Made by a program: the position numbers and the translations under genes
NCBI GenBank assembly: GCA_020026285.1
Contig: JAHHQS010000008.1
Coordinates: forward strand, 1 to 49,058
Direction of reading: 5' to 3'
DNA length: 49,058 bases
Source: Parabacteroides sp.
GTDB lineage: Bacteria; Bacteroidota; Bacteroidia; Bacteroidales; Tannerellaceae
The notes under the pieces: generated by a model
What the model was told of the DNA's origin: nothing
The model's database searches: none
Seen by the model: only the letters and a program-made list of their open reading frames with translations
Shown here: positions 27,880 through 36,848 of the stretch, one piece after another
Layout: each line of letters opens with the position of its first letter
How positions within the stretch are numbered: position 1 is the first letter of the stretch

Positions 27880-27919
27880 AAAGGGACGTTTCCAAATATT
27901 CAGGAAACGTCCCTTTTTT
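27880..27919 (+). terminator. Terminator after the ECF pair
   Basis: Perfect arms AAGGGACGTTTCC (27881-27893) and GGAAACGTCCC (27903-27913), the pairing core being 11 bp or more, followed by TTTTTTA. On the minus strand it could also serve the convergent poly-Asp gene. Confidence 0.9.
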
Positions 27920-27940
27920 ATTTACTTCCAGATTCGAAAA

Positions 27941-28492
27941 TCAATCGTCATCATCATCATCGTCGTCATAATCGTCATCGTCATCGTCGTCATCCCATTT
28001 ATATCTCTTCTTATAATAATATTTATGATACTTACGATGATGCTTATGAGGTTTATAATAATGGTCACGATGATGATTTCTATAATAAGAATCATAATAA
28101 TCATGCCAACAAACACCATGATAATGGATTCGATCATAAAAAGGCTCATAGTATCTAGAATCAGGTCTGATTCCAACTTCTATTAAAACCCGATCCCAAC
28201 CATGACGTTTATATCTCTGATAATATCTACAAACATCACGAACTGGTCTACCTGATGTTCTAGCTATTTCCAAAAGAACACTTACATTCCCCCAGTCTCT
28301 ATCACAATAATCATAATAATCTCCTAAAAGTCTATCAGACATATTATACTCAAGGCATAATCGTTTCCTATAATCTGATAAATCTACAGAAGCATACTTA
28401 TTTGCATTTCCTATACATATTGAGATTCTGTTTTGTGCAACAAGAGCAAAAACAGAAATCAGAAATAGAATTAAAATATTAACTTTCCTCAT
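27941..28492 (-). CDS. Secreted protein with His/Tyr-rich region and poly-aspartate tail
   Basis: I do not recognise a named family. The 183-aa protein has a signal peptide (about 1-19, ending VAQ). It has a compact middle part with paired Cys and WGNVSVLLEIARTSGRPVRD (about 67-86), which recalls small Bacteroidetes secreted proteins with helical repeats. Then comes a striking C terminus: about residues 118-165 are dense in His, Tyr, Lys and Arg, and the last 17 or so residues are almost all Asp (WDDDDDDDDYDDDDDDDD). The tail is encoded by a GAT/GAC tract, a simple repeat prone to length change. Metal binding is a possibility only. The overlapping frame at 27922-28176 is a shadow. Confidence 0.75.
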   Translation of the reverse strand: MRKVNILILFLISVFALVAQNRISICIGNANKYASVDLSDYRKRLCLEYNMSDRLLGDYYDYCDRDWGNVSVLLEIARTSGRPVRDVCRYYQRYKRHGWDRVLIEVGIRPDSRYYEPFYDRIHYHGVCWHDYYDSYYRNHHRDHYYKPHKHHRKYHKYYYKKRYKWDDDDDDDDYDDDDDDDD

Positions 28493-28816
28493 ATTAGTAT
28501 CTTATTAAAATCAATGTCGTAAATATAAAAAGAATATAAAGAAAATCAAGTGAATATTTCTCAATATATATTACAAAACCTTTACAGGAATATTACAAAA
28601 CTGATATACAATCAATTGCAGGAAGACATTTTTCATATTAAAAGATTTTGTAAATGAGTTGATTATAGTAATCTTTTTTAGTAAGCATTCCACTCCGCAT
28701 ATATAATAAAAACATAAATAAGTTCACGACAACCTTTCTCAATTTGCAGATGTCAAGATTTTTTACGAATATTGCATGTCTTTTTCACACGAAAAAACAA
28801 CAAAATCATCCAACAA
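28493..28816. other. Divergent intergenic region
   Basis: No coding gene seen in these 324 AT-rich bases between the poly-Asp gene and the DUF4833-type gene. A 12-bp direct repeat, ATATTACAAAAC, occurs at 28568-28579 and 28590-28601, 22 bp apart. Confidence 0.6.
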
Positions 28817-29338
28817 ATGAGAAATAAGATTTTATTAGGACTATTGTTGTTCTTTATTCCTTTTACCCAAATATGGGCTGAAGACTCTGATAAAAATACA
28901 TATAAGACAGCAGAACGTTTGTTTTATATAGAAAGAAGTGTCAATAAAAATCTAGTATGCTATGATGCTAACATAGAAAATGGAATTCTAAACACAAAAT
29001 CACCAATCAATGTATACTGGTTAAATAGAGAAGACAAACCTGGAAAAACAAATGGTCTTAACTATATTCAACGAAAATTAGCCTATGGCTATAAATTAGT
29101 TTCTTCTAAAGATAATACATGTGTATGTACCCTAACAGCTTATCCAAAAAGAGAATTGAGCATTGTAAAAAGAAATTCCAAATATATATGTCTGATCAAA
29201 ATCAATAATCAAGAAGCAATACTTCAATCCCTCTATGTAAAAGCAGATCCTCAAAATTCTCTCAAAGTTGAATACGTAGAACTTCGTGGTCTCTCGATTT
29301 CCACTAATCAAATGATAACAGAAAAAATAAAAAAATAA
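28817..29338 (+). CDS. Secreted protein, DUF4833-like
   Basis: A 173-aa exported protein (from the chosen start) whose mid-part, FYIERSVNKNLVCYDANIENG followed by VYWLNREDKPGKTNGLNYIQRKLAYGYKL, I recall as the DUF4833 family of Bacteroidetes. That recall is by eye only. The start used is the ATG at 28817, giving a good signal peptide (MRNKILLGLLLFFIPFTQIWA). The longer frame from 28772 adds 15 residues that would spoil it. No catalytic motif is visible. It ends 10 nt before the convergent metallopeptidase gene, with no terminator between. Confidence 0.68.
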   Translation: MRNKILLGLLLFFIPFTQIWAEDSDKNTYKTAERLFYIERSVNKNLVCYDANIENGILNTKSPINVYWLNREDKPGKTNGLNYIQRKLAYGYKLVSSKDNTCVCTLTAYPKRELSIVKRNSKYICLIKINNQEAILQSLYVKADPQNSLKVEYVELRGLSISTNQMITEKIKK

Positions 29339-29348
29339 TAAGCATCAC

Positions 29349-30050
29349 TTAAATCATTCGATATTTTTTAACCTCTTCACGTAATATACGAGCTTTACCA
29401 TCTGTCACCTGGTCCATCAAACGCCAGAACCTATCTCCATGATTCATTTCTTTGGTATGACATAATTCATGCAAAAGAATATAATCAATCAGATGTTTTG
29501 GAAGAAGCATATTATTCAATGAAAGGTTAATATTTTTCTGTGATGTACACGATCCCCAATGAGTCTTACTACGATTTATCTTTATTTCGTTCACTTCAAA
29601 TCCAAACTTCTGAGCCCAAAACATTAATCGAACAGGAAGATACCGCTTTGCCTCACGACGTAAAATACCAATTATAGCTTCTCTTAGAAATTCCTGTATC
29701 ATTTCAGAATGAAAATCCGTATCTAGAGGACAAACAATTTCCAATTCCTTTGCGTTTCTTGTTATTATCTGATAATTACTACAAGCCTTTCTGACTATTT
29801 TTATCCTTACTGTAGCCGTCTGTAAATCGGTCGTTTCATCAAAAAGAAGTCTTTTCGGAGATCTTTGTAAAGCTTTCTGAATCCAATCCCGATTTCGTAC
29901 GATAACTTCTTTCATTCCGTCCAAATTCCCATCCGTAGGAATAGTACCAATAATCTGTCCATTTACAACCTTCAGACTATACCTTTTCGCCCTCATACTC
30001 CGACGAATCAATATCTCACCAAACTCTTTATCTTTAATCGAAACACCCAT
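29349..30050 (-). CDS. YgjP-type metallopeptidase (DUF45 family)
   Basis: Zinc metallopeptidase-like protein of the YgjP/DUF45 group. The 233-aa product has the gluzincin-type motif HELCHTKEMNHGDRFWRLM near the C terminus (HExxH, then a third His). An N-terminal beta domain (IRRSMRAKRYSLKVVNGQIIGTIP) and the central SKTHWGSCTSQKNINLS block precede it, both typical of this family. Substrate is unknown. The start is set at ATG 30050 because the longer frame begins with a TTG two codons earlier. It is convergent with the DUF4833-type gene and divergent from gpmI. Confidence 0.85.
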   Translation of the reverse strand: MGVSIKDKEFGEILIRRSMRAKRYSLKVVNGQIIGTIPTDGNLDGMKEVIVRNRDWIQKALQRSPKRLLFDETTDLQTATVRIKIVRKACSNYQIITRNAKELEIVCPLDTDFHSEMIQEFLREAIIGILRREAKRYLPVRLMFWAQKFGFEVNEIKINRSKTHWGSCTSQKNINLSLNNMLLPKHLIDYILLHELCHTKEMNHGDRFWRLMDQVTDGKARILREEVKKYRMI

Positions 30051-30141
30051 TCTCAATTTTTTCCCGAATATAATAGTAAATATTCTTCATTTTTATACGA
30101 AAGTAACACTTTCTATCTAATAAAAATAGATTTAGATTTGC

Positions 30142-30149
30142 TATCTTTG
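30142..30149 (+). promoter_or_regulatory. gpmI -7 promoter box
   Basis: TATCTTTG, exact TAnnTTTG match, 41 nt before the gpmI ATG. No clear TTTG at the -33 position. Confidence 0.55.
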
Positions 30150-30190
30150 CATCTGCAAAAAAGATTGTTTAAATATAAAAAAATACAATT

Positions 30191-31708
30191 ATGGCTAAGA
30201 ATGCACTTTTAATGATTCTTGATGGTTGGGGATGTGGTGACCACAAGAAAGATGACGTAATTTTCAACACTCCTACACCGTATTGGGATTCTCTATTAGC
30301 TAGTTATCCAAACTCTCACTTACAAGCAAGTGGAGAAAACGTAGGTTTACCTGACGGACAAATGGGAAACTCTGAAGTTGGTCACTTAAACATTGGTGCT
30401 GGTCGTATCGTTTATCAGGATTTAGTAAAGATTAATCGTGCTTGTGCTGATAATAGTATCATGCAGAATAAAGAAATCGTTTCTGCATTTTCATATGCTA
30501 AAGAAAATGGAAAAAACATCCACTTTATGGGTTTAACTTCAAACGGTGGTGTTCACTCTTCTTTAGATCATTTATTTAAGTTATGTGATATCGCAAAAGA
30601 ATATGGTTTGTCTAATACATTCATCCATTGTTTCATGGATGGTCGTGATACAGACCCCAAAAGTGGTAAAGGCTTCATCGAAGCTTTGTCTGCTCATTGC
30701 GAAAAATCAGCTGGTAAAATTGCTTCAATTATTGGTCGTTTCTATGCAATGGACCGTGACAAACGTTGGGCTCGAATAAAAGAAGCTTATGATTTGTTAG
30801 TTAACGGTACAGGAAAACAGTCTAACGATATGATCAAAGCAATGCAGGAATCATATGATGAAGGTGTAACAGACGAATTCGTTAAACCAATCAACAATTC
30901 TACTGTTGACGGAACAATCAAAGAAGGCGATGTCGTTATCTTCTTTAATTATCGTAACGACCGTGCAAAAGAATTGACAGTTGTTCTGACTCAGCAGGAT
31001 ATGCCGGAAGAAGGCATGAAGACTATTCCTGGTTTGCAGTATTATTGTATGACTCCATACGATGCTTCATTCAAGGGTGTTCATATTATCTTCCCTAAAG
31101 AAAATGTTCAGAATACATTAGGTGAATATTTATCAACAAGTAATAAGACACAGCTTCATATTGCTGAAACTGAAAAATATGCTCACGTAACATTCTTCTT
31201 CAACGGAGGTCGTGAAACTCCATTTGAAAAAGAAGAACGTATATTGGTTCCTTCTCCAAAAGTTGCTACTTACGACTTGAAACCAGAAATGAGCGCATTC
31301 GAAGTAAAAGACAAATTGGTTGAAGCTTTGAATACTCAGAAATACAACTTCATCGTTGTTAACTATGCAAACGGTGATATGGTTGGTCATACTGGTGTTT
31401 ACGAAGCAATCCAGAAAGCTGTTGTTGCTATCGATACTTGTGTTAAAGAAACTGTCGAAGCAGCAAAGGCAAACGATTATGAAGTTATCATCATTGCGGA
31501 CCATGGTAATGCAGATCACGCTTTAAATGAAGATGGAACTCCTAATACTGCTCACTCATTAAATCCTGTTCCTTTTGTTTACGTTACTGAAAACAAAAAC
31601 GCAAAAGTTGCAGATGGTGTTTTAGCAGACGTTGCTCCTTCAATCCTTCATATCTTAGGAATGGCTCAGCCTGCTGAAATGACTGGTAAAGATTTAATCC
31701 AGGATTAA
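30191..31708 (+). CDS. gpmI: 2,3-bisphosphoglycerate-independent phosphoglycerate mutase
   Basis: Glycolytic enzyme that interconverts 3- and 2-phosphoglycerate through a phosphoserine intermediate and two metal ions. The 505-aa protein has LMILDGWG (Asp11), the nucleophile Ser61 in [24 protein letters not shown], and a C-terminal alkaline-phosphatase-fold part with [12 protein letters not shown] and [15 protein letters not shown]. Length is normal. A strong terminator (31738-31812) follows. Monocistronic by appearance. Confidence 0.98.
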   Translation: MAKNALLMILDGWGCGDHKKDDVIFNTPTPYWDSLLASYPNSHLQASGENVGLPDGQMGNSEVGHLNIGAGRIVYQDLVKINRACADNSIMQNKEIVSAFSYAKENGKNIHFMGLTSNGGVHSSLDHLFKLCDIAKEYGLSNTFIHCFMDGRDTDPKSGKGFIEALSAHCEKSAGKIASIIGRFYAMDRDKRWARIKEAYDLLVNGTGKQSNDMIKAMQESYDEGVTDEFVKPINNSTVDGTIKEGDVVIFFNYRNDRAKELTVVLTQQDMPEEGMKTIPGLQYYCMTPYDASFKGVHIIFPKENVQNTLGEYLSTSNKTQLHIAETEKYAHVTFFFNGGRETPFEKEERILVPSPKVATYDLKPEMSAFEVKDKLVEALNTQKYNFIVVNYANGDMVGHTGVYEAIQKAVVAIDTCVKETVEAAKANDYEVIIIADHGNADHALNEDGTPNTAHSLNPVPFVYVTENKNAKVADGVLADVAPSILHILGMAQPAEMTGKDLIQD

Positions 31709-31737
31709 TTAAATCTATACAGATTTTAATATAACAA

Positions 31738-31812
31738 AGAGTCACAAAGCCATCCGGTTTTATTGTATCTGATAAACCTGACGTGTCTTTGTGACTCTCT
31801 TTTTCTTTTTAG
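31738..31812 (+). terminator. Terminator after gpmI
   Basis: Perfect 12-bp arms AGAGTCACAAAG (31738-31749) and CTTTGTGACTCT (31787-31798), with a partial inner stem (GGTTT/AAACC), followed by CTTTTTCTTTTT. The reading frame of the next gene could in principle start at a GTG inside this stem (31791), which is unlikely. Confidence 0.85.
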
Positions 31813-31817
31813 CGATT

Positions 31818-32420
31818 ATGATGATTCAAATAGAGGATGTTGTTATTTCAAGCGACATTCTAACCGAAAAATTTATCTGTAACCTGGATGCTTGTAAAGG
31901 TGAATGTTGTATTGAAGGTGATGCAGGTGCTCCAGTAGAACTATCGGAAGTAGAAGAATTGGAAAAAGCTGTTCCCATTGTTTGGGACGATCTGGCTCCG
32001 GAAGCACAGGCTGTCATTAAAAAGCAAGGCGTTGTTTACAGAGACCAAGATGGTGATTTGGTTACATCTATTGTGAACAACAAAGATTGTGTCTTTACTT
32101 GTTACGATGAAAAAGGTTACTGTTATTGTGCTATAGAAAAGGCTTACCGTGAAGGGAAATGTAACTTCTATAAACCTGTATCTTGCCATCTTTACCCAAT
32201 CAGAGTTGGATATTACGGACCTTATTATGCTTTAAACTATCATCGTTGGGATGTTTGTAAAGCAGCCGTTATTCTAGGTAAAATGAAAAACGTTCCTGTT
32301 TATAAATTTTTAAAAGAACCATTAATCCGTAAATTTGGAGAGGAATGGTATCAGATGCTTTGCGATTGCGCTGAAGAATGGACTAAACAGAATATGGGCG
32401 AAGACGAAAAGAAATATTAG
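31818..32420 (+). CDS. Cysteine-rich protein, DUF3109-like
   Basis: A conserved 200-aa soluble protein that I recognise as DUF3109-type, related in appearance to small cysteine-cluster (Fe-S or zinc) proteins. Cysteines cluster in pairs: CNLDACKGECC near residue 21, CVFTCYDEKGYCYC near 92, CNFYKPVSCHLYPIRVGYY near 115, then CKAA and CDCAEEW. The likely start is ATG 31818 or the ATG right after it; the upstream GTG at 31791 lies inside a terminator. It ends directly before mtnA with no gap. Role unknown; the shared operon with mtnA may or may not be meaningful. Confidence 0.82.
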   Translation: MMIQIEDVVISSDILTEKFICNLDACKGECCIEGDAGAPVELSEVEELEKAVPIVWDDLAPEAQAVIKKQGVVYRDQDGDLVTSIVNNKDCVFTCYDEKGYCYCAIEKAYREGKCNFYKPVSCHLYPIRVGYYGPYYALNYHRWDVCKAAVILGKMKNVPVYKFLKEPLIRKFGEEWYQMLCDCAEEWTKQNMGEDEKKY

Positions 32421-33551
32421 ATGTTGACTATGGATACAACTGATCAAAAAGAGAAACAAATGCTTGAGCTTTTACAAAACTCATTTACTTTGCCGGATGT
32501 AGTTTCTTTATGTGAAGAAAAAGATTGTGTCACAATCCTTGATCAAACACAACTTCCTGCAAAAGAAGTTTTTCTGGATATAGATAATGAAGATGAATTG
32601 ATCGATGCTATTTACAAATTAAAAGTAAGAGGAGCTCCAGCTATAGGCGTCGCAGCAGCAGTAGGACTTTACGTTTGCTTTGCAAGAACATTACATTCTA
32701 TATCATCTGCTGAAGAATTAAAAGAAAAATTTCATTCCCTAGCTGACAGAATCCGTTCCAGTCGCCCAACTGCAGTCAATCTAGCTTGGGCTCTAGACAG
32801 AATGTCTACTCTTTTCAATCGTTGGATTTTGGAGAAGCAAATAATAACAAAAGACGATTTCCAAACAATAAAAACTATATTACGAGAAGAGGCCAAACGA
32901 ATAAAAACAGAAGATATTTCCATGTGTCAGCAAATTGCTTTGAATGGAGTACAATTAATTTCCAAAGGAAATCATATTCTGACTCATTGTAATGCTGGAC
33001 ATTTGGCTGTTTCCCGCTATGGTACAGCCCTTGCTCCTATTTATATGGCTCAAGTAGCCGGACTTGAACCGAAAGTATATGCAGACGAAACTCGTCCATT
33101 ATTACAAGGAGCTCGATTAACAGCCTACGAACTGACAAAATTTGGAATCGATACAACTCTTATTTGTGATAATATGGCTGCCTCATTGATGAGTTCTGGA
33201 AAAATAGATATGATTATGGTTGGTTGTGACCGTATCGCTGCCAATGGTGATGTCGCCAATAAAATAGGAACCTTTGGCCTGGCCGTCTTAGCCAATCATT
33301 TTAACATTCCTTTCTATGTACTTGGTCCGACCAGTACATTTGACCAAGCAACACCTAATGGAGAACAAATCATTATTGAACAACGAGCAGCTTCGGAAGT
33401 AACTGAATTACATTATGTTCATCGGATGGCACCCAAAGAGGTAAAAGTTTACAATCCAGCATTTGATGTTACTCCGGCAGAATTAGTTACATCTTATATA
33501 ACAGAGAAAGGTATATTCAAAAATGTAATAGATCTAAGAAAAAATATCTGA
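32421..33551 (+). CDS. mtnA: S-methyl-5-thioribose-1-phosphate isomerase
   Basis: Converts methylthioribose-1-phosphate to methylthioribulose-1-phosphate in methionine salvage. The 376-aa protein belongs to the eIF2B-like family. It has the catalytic Cys in LTHCNAGHLAVSRYGT, the catalytic Asp in VGCDRIAANGDVANKIGT, an N-terminal KVRGAPAIGVAAA segment, and FYVLGPTSTFD. ATG immediately follows the upstream stop codon; a second ATG at 32430 is an alternative. No other methionine-salvage gene is in the window. eIF2B-like paralogues (ribose-1-phosphate isomerases) are an alternative reading, but the motifs fit MtnA well. Confidence 0.92.
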   Translation: MLTMDTTDQKEKQMLELLQNSFTLPDVVSLCEEKDCVTILDQTQLPAKEVFLDIDNEDELIDAIYKLKVRGAPAIGVAAAVGLYVCFARTLHSISSAEELKEKFHSLADRIRSSRPTAVNLAWALDRMSTLFNRWILEKQIITKDDFQTIKTILREEAKRIKTEDISMCQQIALNGVQLISKGNHILTHCNAGHLAVSRYGTALAPIYMAQVAGLEPKVYADETRPLLQGARLTAYELTKFGIDTTLICDNMAASLMSSGKIDMIMVGCDRIAANGDVANKIGTFGLAVLANHFNIPFYVLGPTSTFDQATPNGEQIIIEQRAASEVTELHYVHRMAPKEVKVYNPAFDVTPAELVTSYITEKGIFKNVIDLRKNI

Positions 33552-33552
33552 T

Positions 33553-33590
33553 AAATAAAAAAAATCCCTGCAATATACAGCAGGGATTCC
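33553..33590 (-). terminator. Terminator of the Hsp20 gene
   Basis: Arms AATCCCTGC (33563-33571) and GCAGGGATT (33580-33588). On the minus strand the stem is followed by a long T-run, so it mainly terminates the Hsp20 gene. On the plus strand it ends in CCATATC and is weak. Confidence 0.8.
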
Positions 33591-33661
33591 ATATCACAAA
33601 AAGTAAAAAGATTTATTTAGTAGCATAAAAAGAATCAAATATCCATAAAAGGACTAATTCT

Positions 33662-34096
33662 TTATTGGATTTCAATAACTCTTGAAGCTTCTTTCTTTTC
33701 TTCAATTGTCATCTTTGGCAGATCTATGCTTAACACGCCATCACTAACCGAAGCATTGATTTTATCTTTCTCAACATCATCTGGTAAATACAAAGATTGC
33801 TCGAATTTAGAATAATTGAACTCTCGACGAAGATATTTTTTATTTTCATTTTCTTCCTTTTGTTCATCTTTCTTTTCCATAGCAATAATCAATTGATTGT
33901 CATCTGTCAGATGAATATTAAAATCTTCTTTTTTCATTCCAGGGACAGCAACTTCCACTTTATATCCCTTTTCATCTTCTGTTACATTAATTGCAGGAGC
34001 TGTTGCATTTGGTTTCAACATCCAATCATTATCAAAGAAATCACTAAAAATGTTCGGTAACCAATTCTGACCATAAGTTCTATTTACTGGCATCAT
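33662..34096 (-). CDS. Hsp20/alpha-crystallin small heat-shock protein
   Basis: ATP-independent holdase chaperone. The 144-aa protein has an N-terminal arm (WLPNIFSDFFDNDWM), an alpha-crystallin domain (about 37-135, including YKVEVAVPGMKKEDFNIHL and the conserved GVLSIDLPK), and a C-terminal I-x-I motif (VIEIQ). ATG start, with a second ATG next to it. A perfect AGGAGG lies 9 nt upstream (34111-34106 on the minus strand), notable because most genes here lack one; this may allow efficient translation under stress (inference). Confidence 0.95.
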   Translation of the reverse strand: MMPVNRTYGQNWLPNIFSDFFDNDWMLKPNATAPAINVTEDEKGYKVEVAVPGMKKEDFNIHLTDDNQLIIAMEKKDEQKEENENKKYLRREFNYSKFEQSLYLPDDVEKDKINASVSDGVLSIDLPKMTIEEKKEASRVIEIQ

Positions 34097-34407
34097 AATT
34101 AAAAACCTCCTATTTTAAAATTCAATCATTAATAAGCCCTTTGGATTGAGTCTCCTTTCATTTCTCAATTCACTTACAGACAGACAAATAACATGCCAAA
34201 AGAAGAAAATGATATTCAAACATCAATAATTTAAACTAAATTAAACAACTATTCCTTCATTTTGCATTCTATTTACCACATCCTTTGACAGAAGGTCAGA
34301 TTAATAGAACAGACTGACTTATTCTATGCCAAATATTGTATTTTATTAAAGATTCTTTATAAATTTGCCCCCCGTTTGAAATGACTTAAAACAAAATACC
34401 CTATAAA
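34097..34407. other. Divergent intergenic region between the Hsp20 gene and GH92
   Basis: No coding gene seen in these 311 bases. The GH92 side has a promoter-like TAAATTTG (34360-34367) with TTG (34336-34338) 21 nt upstream. The Hsp20 side has AGGAGG (34106-34111, minus). Confidence 0.6.
34336..34367 (+). promoter_or_regulatory. Promoter-like element of the GH92 gene
   Basis: TAAATTTG matches the TAnnTTTG box; TTG lies 21 nt upstream. It ends 40 nt before the gene start. Confidence 0.45.
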
Positions 34408-36690
34408 ATGAATTTATTAAGAAAACTTTCAATGGCAACCCTCATTGGATGCCAAATTTTATGGACAGTTTCTTGTACATCTAATACAAAGAAAGAAGTA
34501 GAGGAAAGTCCTGTTAATATTGATTACACCGCTTATGTTGATCCGTATATTGGATCTGGAGAACATGGACACGTTTTTGTTGGTGCCAGTGTTCCTTTTG
34601 GTATGATTCAAGCTGGTCCACAGAATATCCATAAAGGATGGGACTGGTGTTCTGGTTATCACTATACAGACAGTGTAATTATTGGTTTTAGTCATACTCA
34701 TTTAAGTGGTACAGGATGTACAGATCTTGGTGATGTTTTAGTGATGCCTTATATGGGAAAAGTTCGTACAGAACGTGGCGAACAAGATAATATTGAAGGT
34801 TCTTGTTCTTCATATTATTCTCACAAAAATGAAAAGGTAACTCCAGGTTACTATTCTCTTTTGATGGATAATGGCATCAAAGTTGAATTAACTTCTACAG
34901 AACGTGCAGCTATCCATCGTTACACATTTCCTGAAGGAGAAAGTCATATTTTGGTCAACCTGGAAGAAGGTAATGGTGACGAATCTATTGATACTTATAT
35001 CAAAAAAATAGATGATAATACAATTGAAGGTTATCGTCATTCTAAAGGATGGAGTCCTTCTCACAAAGTTTTCTTTGTGATGAAATTTGAAAAGCCTATT
35101 AAGGATCTTCAAGTATTCAATGGAGATAAAGCTGCAGGTACTAATGAATTGAAAGGTAAAGGCGTTAAAGGTGTTGTAACATTCAAAGATGCTCAAAAAG
35201 TTGTTAAGAGTAAAATTGCTATTTCTTCTGTAAGCTGTGCCAACGCATTGGCTAACATGCAACAAGAATTAAATGACTGGAACTTCGACAATGTTTATGC
35301 TCAGGCTAAAGCAAAATGGAACGATCAGCTTGCTTGTATTAACATTACAACAAATGACGAACGAGCTAAGAAAATTTTCTATACTAGTATGTTCCATGCT
35401 TTCATCGCTCCAACACTTTATTGTGACGTAAACAAAGAATTCCGTGGTCACGATGATAAAGTTTATACAGCTGATACTTGGACTAACTATTCTACATTCT
35501 CTTTGTGGGATACTTACCGTACATTAAATCCTATGTTCACAGTAATCAAACCTCAGTATGTTTCTGACATGGTGAACTCTATGTTAAGTATATTCGATCA
35601 GCAAGGTAAACTTCCTATCTGGCCTTTAGTTGGAGGCGAAACAGAATGTATGCCTGGTTATAGTGCAGTTCCTATTATTGCAGATGCCTATTTAAAAGGT
35701 TTCAAAGGTTTTGATGCTGAACGTGCATTCAAATACATGATTTCATCTGCGACTTATGAAAAACAAAATGGAGTTCCTTATGTTTTGGAAAAAGGATACA
35801 TCCCTTGCGACAAGAAACCTCAGGCAACTTCTATTGCTATGGAATATGCTGCTGATGACTGGGGTATCGCTTTGATGGCAAAGAAAATGGGAAAAGATGC
35901 TGAATATAAAGAATATATCAAACGTGGTCATTACTATGAAACTTATTTCGATAAAAGCATTAATTTCATCCGTCCAAAAATGAATGACGGTTCATGGCGT
36001 ACTCCTTACAGTCCATTCCGTTCTCTTCATGGCGAAGGTGACTTCTGTGAAGGTAATGGCTGGCAGTATACATTCTTTGTTCCTCAGGATCCAGAAGGTT
36101 TGATTGCTTTAATGGGTGGTGACGAAAAATTTGGAAATAAACTGGATTCTTTGTTCATTGCTGAAGGTGATCTTGGAGAAGGAGCTTCTGCTGATATTTC
36201 AGGTTTGATTGGTATGTATGCTCATGGTAACGAACCAAGTCATCATGTTGCTTACTTATATCCATATGCAGGACAACAGTGGAAAACAGCAAAAATGGTA
36301 AACAAAATTCAGAAAGATTTCTATACAGATAAACCAGAAGGTGTTATCGGTAACGAAGACTGTGGTCAAATGTCTGCATGGCATATCATGTCTGCCTTAG
36401 GTTTCTATCAGGTTAATCCTTCAAATGGTGTATTTGTATTTGGTACTCCAGCATTCGACAAAGCAGTAATTGCTTTACCAGAAGGCAAGACTTTCGAAGT
36501 TGTTGCAAACAACCACAGCAACGAAAATATTTACATTCAGTCTGTAACATTCAACGGTAAACCTTATACTAAATCATTCATCAACTACGAAGATTTAATG
36601 AAGGGTGGTAACTTAACTTTCGTTATGGGAAATACTCCTAACAAACAGTTTGGTACAGCTCCTGAAGACCGCCCTGTTTCTGCTAGATAA
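34408..36690 (+). CDS. GH92 alpha-mannosidase lipoprotein
   Basis: Probable calcium-dependent alpha-mannosidase of glycoside hydrolase family 92, acting on mannose-containing glycans at the cell surface or in the periplasm. The 760-aa product has a lipoprotein signal ending TVSC (Cys23). GH92 landmarks follow in order: YVDPYIGSGEHGHVFVGASVPFG, FSHTHLSGTGC, FSLWDTYRTLNP, DFCEGNGWQYTFFVPQDP (general-acid region) and GNEPSHHVAYLYPYAGQ, then the NEDCGQMSAWHIMSALGFYQV block. Linkage specificity cannot be read from the sequence. A terminator follows, so the neighbouring GH97 is transcribed separately. No SusC/SusD pair is present. Confidence 0.93.
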   Translation: MNLLRKLSMATLIGCQILWTVSCTSNTKKEVEESPVNIDYTAYVDPYIGSGEHGHVFVGASVPFGMIQAGPQNIHKGWDWCSGYHYTDSVIIGFSHTHLSGTGCTDLGDVLVMPYMGKVRTERGEQDNIEGSCSSYYSHKNEKVTPGYYSLLMDNGIKVELTSTERAAIHRYTFPEGESHILVNLEEGNGDESIDTYIKKIDDNTIEGYRHSKGWSPSHKVFFVMKFEKPIKDLQVFNGDKAAGTNELKGKGVKGVVTFKDAQKVVKSKIAISSVSCANALANMQQELNDWNFDNVYAQAKAKWNDQLACINITTNDERAKKIFYTSMFHAFIAPTLYCDVNKEFRGHDDKVYTADTWTNYSTFSLWDTYRTLNPMFTVIKPQYVSDMVNSMLSIFDQQGKLPIWPLVGGETECMPGYSAVPIIADAYLKGFKGFDAERAFKYMISSATYEKQNGVPYVLEKGYIPCDKKPQATSIAMEYAADDWGIALMAKKMGKDAEYKEYIKRGHYYETYFDKSINFIRPKMNDGSWRTPYSPFRSLHGEGDFCEGNGWQYTFFVPQDPEGLIALMGGDEKFGNKLDSLFIAEGDLGEGASADISGLIGMYAHGNEPSHHVAYLYPYAGQQWKTAKMVNKIQKDFYTDKPEGVIGNEDCGQMSAWHIMSALGFYQVNPSNGVFVFGTPAFDKAVIALPEGKTFEVVANNHSNENIYIQSVTFNGKPYTKSFINYEDLMKGGNLTFVMGNTPNKQFGTAPEDRPVSAR

Positions 36691-36716
36691 ATATCTAAAA
36701 CATATTAAATAATAAA

Positions 36717-36748
36717 TAAAGGTGCATCAAAATTGGTGCACCTTTTAT
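36717..36748 (+). terminator. Terminator after the GH92 gene
   Basis: Arms AAGGTGCA (36719-36726, extended by A on the outside) and TGCACCTT (36737-36744), with a T-rich run (TTTTATTTTT) after. Confidence 0.85.
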
Positions 36749-36848
36749 TTTTGACAAATATCCACTTATTATGAAAAGAATTGATTAAATTGCAATCCGT
36801 TTTTAAACAGTATCATAGAAAAACAATATAAACTAAAATATAATTTAT

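Noticed and set aside
27922..28176. Met-rich reading frame overlapping the poly-Asp gene (MTTMTMTIMTTMMMM near its end)
   Set aside because: It is the GAT/GAC tract of the poly-Asp gene read in another frame. It has no signal peptide or family resemblance and lies wholly within, or overlapping, a gene with a convincing secreted N terminus.
33553..33590. Terminator of mtnA
   Set aside because: The stem is followed by a T-run only on the minus strand, so it belongs mainly to the Hsp20 gene. mtnA termination here would be weak.
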